Positions 5,979-12,800 of a stretch of DNA of 14,425 nt are shown here, one piece after another. How positions within the stretch are numbered: position 1 is the first letter of the stretch; each line of letters begins with the position of its first letter. The notes beneath the pieces are model-generated. The model worked only from the letters and a program-made list of their open reading frames with translations. It was not told the DNA's origin and searched no databases. A program made the translations under genes and the position numbers. The stretch is from NCBI GenBank assembly GCA_964600665.1, contig CAZRKC010000045.1, forward strand, positions 1 through 14,425. The letters are read 5' to 3'. Source of the DNA: CAZRKC01 sp964600665. Its GTDB lineage: Bacteria > Bacillota > SLNR01.

Positions 5979-6575
5979 GTGAATTTGTTCTTAAGAACGG
6001 GCAGTTTAGAAGAAAGTTTAAGAGGCTTGGAGTTTGTGGCGACCCAATTAGAAGATGTGCTTCAAGATTCTTATCTTTGGAAATGGGTTATCATTGGGAT
6101 GGATAACGCTTTGCAGAATTTTATGGTAACCGCTCTAAGAGATACTGCAGGGTATAACATTCTAGATTGCAATTCTAGAAAGGCTATAAGTAGTAGGATG
6201 AAGAATTTCAAGCCAAACACTCCGCATGTGGAAAAGTTGGATAATTATTTTGGATTATATAAAGGAATTCAAAGTACTCAAATGAACAAATATGCCCAAA
6301 GCAAATTTTTTATTCCAAGCTGTGTTCAAGATTCAAGTATTATATGTTTACATGAATTAAGGAATGAATTCATCCATTTTGTGCCAAAAGCTTGGAGCTT
6401 AGAAGTTACCGAGCTACCTGATATGATTATTGCTTGTATGGAAGTGATTGATTTTTTAGTTCACGAATCTGGAAACCTCATCTTTCACGGAGAAGAACTA
6501 GAGCAGCGCTATGAAATTGTGTGTGGAAACATAAACAGATATGTTGGAGAAATCCGTCAGCACTACAATACCTAA
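5979..6575 (+). CDS. Hypothetical protein with HEPN-like R-x4-H motif
   Basis: A soluble 198-residue protein with no signal peptide or membrane segment. The key feature is LHELRNEFIHFVPKAW, in which R128 and H133 form the R-x4-H signature of HEPN domains, the catalytic motif of many toxin and defence RNases; the surrounding sequence is predicted mostly helical, as HEPN requires. The N-terminal part (about 9-55) is hydrophobic-helical. GTG codons at 5970, 5973 and 5979 can all start the frame; 5979 is preferred because AGGG (5967-5970) lies eight bases upstream. It stands alone, between IS debris and a restriction-gene fragment, without a partner gene such as a MNT-type antitoxin. Function is unproven; a diverged non-enzymatic HEPN is equally possible. 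It looks more AT-rich than the flanking enzymes, in keeping with separate acquisition. Confidence 0.75.
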   Translation: MNLFLRTGSLEESLRGLEFVATQLEDVLQDSYLWKWVIIGMDNALQNFMVTALRDTAGYNILDCNSRKAISSRMKNFKPNTPHVEKLDNYFGLYKGIQSTQMNKYAQSKFFIPSCVQDSSIICLHELRNEFIHFVPKAWSLEVTELPDMIIACMEVIDFLVHESGNLIFHGEELEQRYEIVCGNINRYVGEIRQHYNT

Positions 6576-6630
6576 TTTCTCAATATTATCGCTATTGTAA
6601 ATAGAAAGAAGAAAAGAAAGGAAGAAGCAG

Positions 6631-6947
6631 ATGGGGGAAAAGCAATTGTCTGAGGAAGACATCAAAACCCAGTACATTACCCCTGCGATTACCCGAGCTG
6701 GATGGGATGCACTTTGCTAAATCCCTTATGGAGAAGTACGAACATATTAGGAAATAGCAGAAGCAATCGGGTAGCCCCATTCAAGTCGTGCGGTAGGGAT
6801 GGCCAACAATAGAAATCTCATCCTGCTGCTTATACCGTGCCATCATGTCATCGGTTCCAATGGATCCTTGGGAGGATATGCGGGGGGAATGATAAAAAAG
6901 AAAAGCTATTGCAGCTTGAACAGAATTACAAATGCACAGAAGTATAA
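6631..6947 (+). pseudogene. Chimeric pseudogene: HsdR N-terminus fused in frame to Ogt-type O6-methylguanine-DNA methyltransferase C-terminal half
   Basis: ATG at 6631, with an AAGGA-like site upstream, starts MGEKQLSEEDIKTQY then ITPAITRAGWD, the typical N-terminus of a type I restriction R subunit (SE-DI-TKYITPAI-AGWD). From the TGG at 6703 the same frame continues as the core of an Ogt/MGMT protein: WDALC, stop, IPYGEVRTY, stop, EIAEAIG, stop, PHSSRAVGMANNRN, then IPCHHVIGSNGS and GGYAGG. The acceptor Cys is codon 6838-6840; PCHHV replaces the usual PCHRV. Stops are TAA 6718, TAG 6748 and TAG 6772, each where Lys or Gln is common. Past GYAGG a frameshift in an A run near 6894-6899 moves the tail (KKKLLQLEQNYKCTEV) to another frame, ending at 6947. 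The join falls on Trp-Asp codons that fit both proteins. Clearly non-functional. Confidence 0.85.
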
Positions 6948-6986
6948 CTTTACATTACATAAGGTTTAGATAGGAGAAAACAGCAG

Positions 6987-7643
6987 ATGACAAAAAAATA
7001 TTTTAATCCGGGCTGCGCTTTGAGTATATATAAGCCTGAAATGGAAAATAAAATACTACAGTTTTTGAAAGAAAATTACGGAGAAATCCAATTGCATAAA
7101 ATATGCTGCCGCCATGACCCGCAGATTGAGAAAGGATCATTGATTGTCAATGTATGTGCCGGTTGCGACCGGCGTTTTCGAAGTTTGTATGAAGGAATAT
7201 CAACCATTTCTTTGTGGGAAGTACTGGATGGTTTGGAGACATTTCCATATCCCAACTATCAAGGATTGACGATGACAATCCATGATGCCTGCCCTGTACG
7301 TGAAAAGCCAACGGTGCATCAGGCTGTACGCAATATATTGGGTAAGATGAACATTGATGTAGTTGAAACAGAATTCCACGGGACACGTTCGATATGTTGC
7401 GGAGATGACTATTATCTGAAACTTCCGATTGAACAGGTTCGTCACCAAATGAAGAAACGAGCAGATTCGATGCCCTGCAATGAGGTTTGTGTATACTGCG
7501 TTTCCTGCGTCAAATCAATGTACATTGGTGGTAAAACACCGAGGCATTTGATCGACCTTCTCATTGGTGAAACAACCGAACCGCAGATATACGATACAGT
7601 ACAATGGCACAAACAATTGGAAGATTATATCAATGAGCATTAA
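6987..7643 (+). CDS. CCG-domain (cysteine-rich, HdrB/GlpC-like) Fe-S protein
   Basis: A 218-residue cytosolic protein made of two cysteine-rich halves. The second half has C102, C137-C138-G and C171-x2-C174, i.e. C-x34-CC-x32-CxxC, the CCG signature that binds a non-cubane 4Fe-4S cluster in heterodisulfide reductase HdrB and related redox proteins. The first half repeats it in shorter form: FNPGC with C10, C40-C41, and C57-x2-C60. TPRHLIDLL near 184-192 recurs in stand-alone members of this family from anaerobes. Start: ATG at 6987 with AGGAG at 6972-6976. It lies about 120 nt upstream of a QueG-like Fe-S protein on the same strand, suggesting a shared electron-transfer role, though a promoter candidate lies between them. 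No partner flavoprotein is in the window. Confidence 0.85.
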   Translation: MTKKYFNPGCALSIYKPEMENKILQFLKENYGEIQLHKICCRHDPQIEKGSLIVNVCAGCDRRFRSLYEGISTISLWEVLDGLETFPYPNYQGLTMTIHDACPVREKPTVHQAVRNILGKMNIDVVETEFHGTRSICCGDDYYLKLPIEQVRHQMKKRADSMPCNEVCVYCVSCVKSMYIGGKTPRHLIDLLIGETTEPQIYDTVQWHKQLEDYINEH

Positions 7644-7653
7644 GTATTTTTGA

Positions 7654-7681
7654 TTGTAGTATTCTTTTAATGTGGTATGAT
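7654..7681 (+). promoter_or_regulatory. Predicted extended -10 promoter ahead of the QueG-like gene
   Basis: TTGTAG (7654-7659), 16-nt spacer, then TG at 7673-7674, one base, and TATGAT (7676-7681). The extended -10 TG makes up for the weak -35. Confidence 0.45.
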
Positions 7682-7764
7682 CTAAACCTATTTGATAATA
7701 CCTGCAAAAAGTAAGAAAATATAATTATACTCATTCGGATCAATTAGAGAATAGGGTGAAAAAC

Positions 7765-8646
7765 ATGGAAATGATGAAGAAAGATGAATTGATTCTCGGG
7801 ATTCACAGTTTTGTGGAAAAAAGCGAGGAGAATCGAGTCAGTGCTGAGGATGCGATTTATCCTCATCTTGCAAGCATGCGGATGTTTGATTTTCCATTGG
7901 TGGGTTTCTCGTGTTCGGATGATGAGCTCTACACCACAGAGTTTAAGCGGGAAGGCGTGATTCATCCGCTGTTCAAGGCTCCGCGCGAGTGGTTGCCCGA
8001 TGCCGTGACTGTCGTTTCATTTTTCTTGCCGTTTACGGATCAAGTTCGGATGTCCAACAAGACAGTGCGGGACGAACCCTATAACCCTGGAATTCCTCAG
8101 CGCTGCAGTGCGGAATGGCTCCATGGCAGGATTGAAGGACAAGCCTTCATCAATACCCTGACAGACCACATTGAAGATCTTTTGCAGGCCGAAGGTTTTC
8201 AGACATTTTGTCCGACAAGCTCCGGAAGAGTAAAGATGCTTCTACCCTTTTGCAGCAACTGGTCGGAAAGGCATGTGGCTTTTGCCAGCGGGCTGGGGAC
8301 ATTCGGTTTGTCCAAGGGATTGATCACTGAAAAGGGGATGGCGGGAAGAATTGGCAGCGTCATCACCGATGCCTTTTTCGAACCAACTCGGAGGCCTTAC
8401 ACCGATCCGTTCGAGTATTGTGAGATGTGCGGAGCTTGTGAGCGTCAATGTCCGGTTCACGCCATTGACAAGTCGAAGGGGTGCATGGTCGGAAAAGACC
8501 ACAACATTTGCGCGCCTTATGTGAATGGAGGCACTCTGCCGCCTCATGGACCGAGAAATATAATCCGATACGGTTGCGGGAAGTGCCAGGTCGACGTTTC
8601 TTGTGAAAAGGGCATACCGCAACGAGGTGAATGTAAGTTGGCTTGA
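7765..8646 (+). CDS. QueG-like 4Fe-4S double-cluster protein (epoxyqueuosine reductase family relative)
   Basis: A 293-residue protein of the COG1600/QueG-related family. The middle WSERHVAFASGLGTFGL followed by SKGLITEKGMAGRIGS is a hallmark of the short QueG-like group. The C-terminus carries two clusters: C219-x2-C222-x2-C225-x3-C229-P and a second set with C240, C249, C271-x2-C274 and C280 in YGCGKCQVDVSCEKGIP. True QueG enzymes are about 60 or more residues longer and bind cobalamin to reduce epoxyqueuosine in tRNA; whether this short form binds a corrinoid is not visible. GTG at 7756 is in frame, but ATG at 7765 is preferred because TAGGGTG (7752-7758) is then well placed. It follows the CCG protein. 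QueG relatives include reductive dehalogenases, so a redox role on an unknown substrate is plausible. Confidence 0.82.
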   Translation: MEMMKKDELILGIHSFVEKSEENRVSAEDAIYPHLASMRMFDFPLVGFSCSDDELYTTEFKREGVIHPLFKAPREWLPDAVTVVSFFLPFTDQVRMSNKTVRDEPYNPGIPQRCSAEWLHGRIEGQAFINTLTDHIEDLLQAEGFQTFCPTSSGRVKMLLPFCSNWSERHVAFASGLGTFGLSKGLITEKGMAGRIGSVITDAFFEPTRRPYTDPFEYCEMCGACERQCPVHAIDKSKGCMVGKDHNICAPYVNGGTLPPHGPRNIIRYGCGKCQVDVSCEKGIPQRGECKLA

Positions 8647-8660
8647 AACGGATAGGCAGG

Positions 8661-8801
8661 ATGCTCTCTTTATTCAGAGAAATTGCAGTTTGTCGATCGG
8701 GTTCAATCAATCGAAAATCGGTGGATATGTCTCCTCAAACCGTAGAAAAGAAGACTTTATTTTCATGGATCTTTATAATTCTGGGTATTATCTCGATGTG
8801 A
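8661..8801 (+). CDS. Possible small membrane protein (46 aa), uncertain
   Basis: ATG at 8661, 14 nt after the stop of the QueG-like gene, opens a frame reading MLSLFREIAVCRSGSINRKS, then VDMSPQTVEKK and a hydrophobic end LFSWIFIILGIISM. The last 14 residues could form one membrane segment. AGG lies too close to the ATG to be a good site. The DNA for VDMSPQT (8721-8740) matches the segment at 260-280 at 17 of 20 positions, so this may be debris rather than a gene. Confidence 0.25.
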   Translation: MLSLFREIAVCRSGSINRKSVDMSPQTVEKKTLFSWIFIILGIISM

Positions 8802-8832
8802 ATATAACTCAAATTATGATATAGCGGAAACC
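8798..8832 (+). repeat. Dispersed AT-rich motif, copy D (diverged)
   Basis: GTGAATATAACTCAAATTAT, then GATATA and CGGAAACC align with the copy at 2899 with two single-base gaps. The next hairpin is not the CCCTT type of copies B and C. Confidence 0.4.
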
Positions 8833-8843
8833 ATTTGATAATA

Positions 8844-8876
8844 GAATGCCCTCTGTCAAGTAGACAGGGGGCATTC
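8844..8876. terminator. Strong stem-loop after the QueG-like gene
   Basis: GAATGCCCTCTGTC (8844-8857) pairs with GACAGGGGGCATTC (8863-8876), 14 pairs with one G-T, loop AAGTA. The T tract is weak (TTAAC), so it may act as a terminator in either direction or as an RNA-stabilising hairpin. Confidence 0.65.
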
Positions 8877-9439
8877 TTAACAAGATCTTTCCTCTCGTTT
8901 TATGTAAAGAGGCGAAAAGGGTGATGGATCAATGCGCTATTCCACATGATTGTGTAAATAGCGAAGTCCTATCACAGGGTCATTACAGATTAAGCCGGAA
9001 ACAAATGATTCGGATCGGATGCAGCGTATCCAATCCCGAAGCACAAACAGTCATTTTCTGCCTTCAGAATTACTCTGTATATGATGTTCACTTCATAATC
9101 ATTGTCAAATGTCATTTGAATTTCCCCTCGCAAACAACCCCGCAATCAAAATGCATCATGATATAGATATTGTGTCTGCAGCCATGAATTATTTTCTATT
9201 TAATTGAGCAACGATATGAAAAAGCAGATCATCAAAATTTTCACTACGTGCTTACAAGCGGCCTTGCGGAACGATCCGGTGCCGCTTTTTTTGTCTCAAA
9301 AGGTTTCGCGAGTTATATGGCAACGCTGGTATAACTCACTATGATGAAAATGTATACTTTCGTATAATTTTATTCATCGTAAATCAATGCTACGCTTATA
9401 CCATGGCTATTCAAATATTACGAATGGAAGGGAACAGAT
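8877..9439. other. Intergenic stretch with no convincing gene
   Basis: An 81-codon frame at 8921-9166 has no recognisable family and an unconvincing C-terminus; a 42-codon frame at 9216-9344 overlaps a terminator. The stretch also holds a perfect inverted repeat GAGTTATA (9310-9317) / TATAACTC (9330-9337) and TATAAT at 9363 without a good -35 box, possibly the control region of the DUF2442 gene. Confidence 0.4.
9256..9292 (+). terminator. Intrinsic terminator
   Basis: AAGCGGC (9256-9262) pairs with GCCGCTT (9281-9287), with an inner stem CGGA/TCCG (9267-9270, 9275-9278) and a run of seven T (9286-9292). It implies a transcript crosses 8900-9250, although no clear gene lies there. Confidence 0.75.
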
Positions 9440-9673
9440 ATGGTAAAAATTACAAGAGTTGTTCCCAATGAGGATTATACCCTTACAATAGAACTCAACA
9501 ACCATCACCGCATCATCTACGATTTGCGTCCCAGGTTACAGAGTGTACGTTTTTGCGGTCTGGCGGACATGAAAAAGTTCCAGAATGTCAGGATCGAGCA
9601 CGAAAACACGCTGGTGTGGAATAACCTGTGTCAGATCGCTATTGACGAGATTATGGATATGGTTGGCAGATAA
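9440..9673 (+). CDS. DUF2442 family protein
   Basis: A 77-residue protein that fits DUF2442: an opening beta hairpin (KITRVVPNEDYTLTIELNN), the conserved YDLRPRL, and a later VRIEHENTLVWNN strand pair. In most members the last motif is VEW-NGAD-DP; here it is LVWNNLCQIAIDEIMDM, so the end is diverged. The family has no established function; members are often near toxin-antitoxin or mobile loci. ATG at 9440 has AAGGGA at about 9427-9432. It stands alone between a terminator and the giant surface protein gene. Confidence 0.78.
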   Translation: MVKITRVVPNEDYTLTIELNNHHRIIYDLRPRLQSVRFCGLADMKKFQNVRIEHENTLVWNNLCQIAIDEIMDMVGR

Positions 9674-9893
9674 CTGTTCCCCTGGGCAGCGACAGCTTTC
9701 CAAATTTTACGGCTATGGGAATAAAGAAATGGATGGCCACCGCACCCCACCGAAGCATAGAGAGAGGTGATACTCAATATAATGATAATGTGAAAATCCT
9801 CAATTGTTGAGGGGCAAGTGATAATGTCTGATGTGAATACATGCCAATGATTCTTATCATATTGTACATTTTAACAAAAAGGGTGGATAAATA
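9674..9893. other. Upstream region of the giant surface protein gene
   Basis: No gene is visible. CCTCAA-TTG-TTGAGG (about 9798-9812) forms a short palindrome that could be a weak terminator or operator, and ATGAT-TCTT-ATCAT (about 9847-9860) is another short dyad. A ribosome binding stretch AAAGGGTGG (about 9878-9886) precedes the ATG at 9894. Confidence 0.4.
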
Positions 9894-12800
9894 ATGATAA
9901 CTACATCCAAGATCCCCAAACGAAAAGGGAGAAAACTTTGGAAGAAAATAAATACTTTGATCCTGGTTGTGGCCATGGTGGTGATGAATCTACCGCTTTC
10001 TGCACTGGTGAGCGCGTCTGATTCATATGGCATCACACTCAACCCCTCATCCGGTCTTGTTACCACAGAGGGAGGGGGTACGGATACCTTTACCGTCCAA
10101 CTCAATTCCAAGCCTTCAAACACCGTCACCGTTAACCTTGCTAGCAGCGATACAACTGAAGGTACGGTCTCTCCAACCAGCGTTACCTTTACCGCGGATC
10201 GTGATTGGGATTCACAGTCGAGACTGCCCACAGGCGTTCCCAGCACGATTGGCAATAATGTAAATCCCAGTGGCACCTGGGTTTCGTATCCCATTGCGAA
10301 CAGTTTGTCCCAATGTGTCGGCCAATTACCATCCTGGCCAATGGTCGATTCTGATTGGATCACCGGCCAAACGGCAGCGGGAGGGTATATTTTATTCAGT
10401 TTTGATCACTTCACCATTCCTGATGCTGCAACCAATATCCGATTGACCGTTTATTTTCGGGCCAGGGATAACGGTGAGGTTACGGGGACAAACAGCATCG
10501 GAGCTTGCCTGGGAATGGGCGGCGGCAACATAATGTATGCCACCACCACTTCCAATCCAGGGAGCAGTTTTGGGCTAGGCGGTTACTCATGGGACAACAA
10601 CCCCATGACGGGGTTTGCATGGACAGCCGACCAAATCAACGGGTATGCGACTGGCTATAGTCTGCTCCAGTTCGGTGTTTACTCCAATGACCTGGATCCC
10701 AATATTGATGTCTCCTGTGTCTCAGCACAGGTCTCTTATGACTATTTCACTCCTTCCAACTGGAATATCCCCCAGACCATTACGGTGACAGGTGTGAATG
10801 ACGCGATTGATGATGGGGATGTTGCGTATACTATTAATGCTACTACCTCCTCTCCGGATCAAAATTTCCATGGTAAAACTGCCAGCAGCAGCGTTACCAA
10901 TCGGGATAATGATATCACGGTCAGTTTTGATGCCAATGGCGGCAGCCCCACACCGGCCAGCCAGGCCATCACTACCGGCGGTAAGGTGGTCCAACCCTCA
11001 GATCCCACGAAATCCGACTATACTTTTGATGGATGGTACACCGACAACAACACCTTCGCCAACCGGTGGGACTTCAATGTTCATACAGTGGGCACATCCA
11101 ATTTTATCCTTTATGCTAAGTGGCGAGCTAATAATCCGGTTCCTACCCTCACCGGTATCTCACCATCCAGCGGTTACTTAGGCCAGACGTTGAATGTGAC
11201 ATTGACCGGAACTGGCTTCATCGAAGGGGTTAGTACGGTCAATGGGGATAGCGGTATCGCAGTGAACTCAGCCACGGTGAACAGCTCCACTCAGATCACC
11301 GCCAATTTGACCATCGCAGCGGGAGCTACTCCCGGTATCCGTCATTTTTCCGTCACAAATGCTGCACCAGGGGGCGGTACATCCGGCAGTCAGGCTTTTG
11401 AAATTCTCTCAGCAGCGACTCTCACCATCAACCAGACCTCGGTAGATGGATATTCTAGTGTAAGTGTATCACCATCGGCGACAGTCAAGGTGGATGTGAG
11501 AGCAACCTTGACCGGTCTCAATTGGAGTTCGACACAATATCAGATTGAAGGGCAGGATGCGGTCAATGTGGATACCGCCAACTTCACTGCAGACGGACTG
11601 CCTCATAATGCGAACTTCAACATCACCGTTCCGGTCACACCCGGCACATATGACCTGACGTTGATTGCGTATGAGGGGGAAGGGTGTATTGGCGGCCACA
11701 GCAATTCATTCACCCTGACCGATGCCATCCATGTAGGAATATTCGGGGACAGTTTCGGTACCGTATATGCCAACCCCTTGCCCGGATGGATGGATGGTGA
11801 TATGACCAGCACCAATAGTGTTGTTGACACTGCTACTGGCTCTGTGTCCGGTGGAAGCAGCAACGGTTATCTGAAAATGCGAAATGTAGTAGCTTCCAAA
11901 ACTGGAATCAGCACATTGGGATCCGACAACATTCATCTGCAATATACATGGGGACAGGAAGGCTATTACATGACCAGTGGTTCATTGACAGTTGCGTGGA
12001 AAATTTCATCATCTTCCACCTGGAATATTGTCAATACGCACAATTTTATCGTTGCCAATACCTCTCCTTACGCAAACTCAGTGGATGCAGTTCTTACTGG
12101 TGCCGGAAACTCCATTATTGATATTCGAATTACTGCAAGCAACATTGCCTGGAATGAATGGGCACGGGTGGATAATGTGCTGGTAACAGGCACACCACTT
12201 ACCATTTACACGGTGGCCTTCGATGCCCAAGGCGGCAGCCCAACCCCTGACAATCAGATGATCTTTGACGGTGGATATATCACTGAGCCTCAAGTGCCCA
12301 GCAAAGAAGGTTATACGCTTTCTGGCTGGTATGCGGATTCTCCAGATACTCTCTGGAATTTCGCCAGTGACAGGGTTACCAGCGATATGACCCTCTATGC
12401 CAAATGGACCATCAACCAGTACACAGTAACATTTGATTCCCAGGGTGGGAGTGCAGTTGCGAGTCAAACCATAGACCATGGCGGGACGGTGAATAGACCG
12501 GCAGATCCGGTGCGCAGCGGTTACACATTTGCCGGGTGGTACAAAGATGCTGCCTGCACAGATGACTGGGTCTTTGTTTCTGATGCGGTCACATCCAATA
12601 TAACTCTCTATGCGCGGTGGGCTGTCCTCGATCAGTTTCTGAATAGTACCGGTACCTCATACCTGATATATGACGAAATTGTGGCCCAGACTTTTACAGC
12701 TGGAATGACCGGAGATCTATACAAGGTATCATGCCACCTGCGAAACACACAAGCCATAACTCTCACTGCACAAATTCAAGGACTGACTACCGATGGCCTG

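Noticed and set aside
6718..6774. TAG and TAA codons in the Ogt frame as recoded codons, e.g. pyrrolysine, which some related Clostridia use
   Set aside because: One of the three is TAA, a further frameshift follows in the A run, and the N-terminal half of the enzyme is missing; ordinary decay explains all of it.
8921..9166. 81-codon open frame as a gene
   Set aside because: No recognisable family, a random-looking C-terminal half and no clear ribosome binding site beyond a generic AAGGG; retained only as an uncertain stretch.
9216..9344. 42-codon frame beginning MKKQIIKIF
   Set aside because: It runs straight through a well-formed intrinsic terminator with seven T and lacks a ribosome binding site.
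9845..9864. ATGATTCTTATCAT region as a Fur or PerR box
   Set aside because: The half-sites are too close together to fit the 7-1-7 arrangement, and the adjoining gene is a surface protein with no iron link visible.
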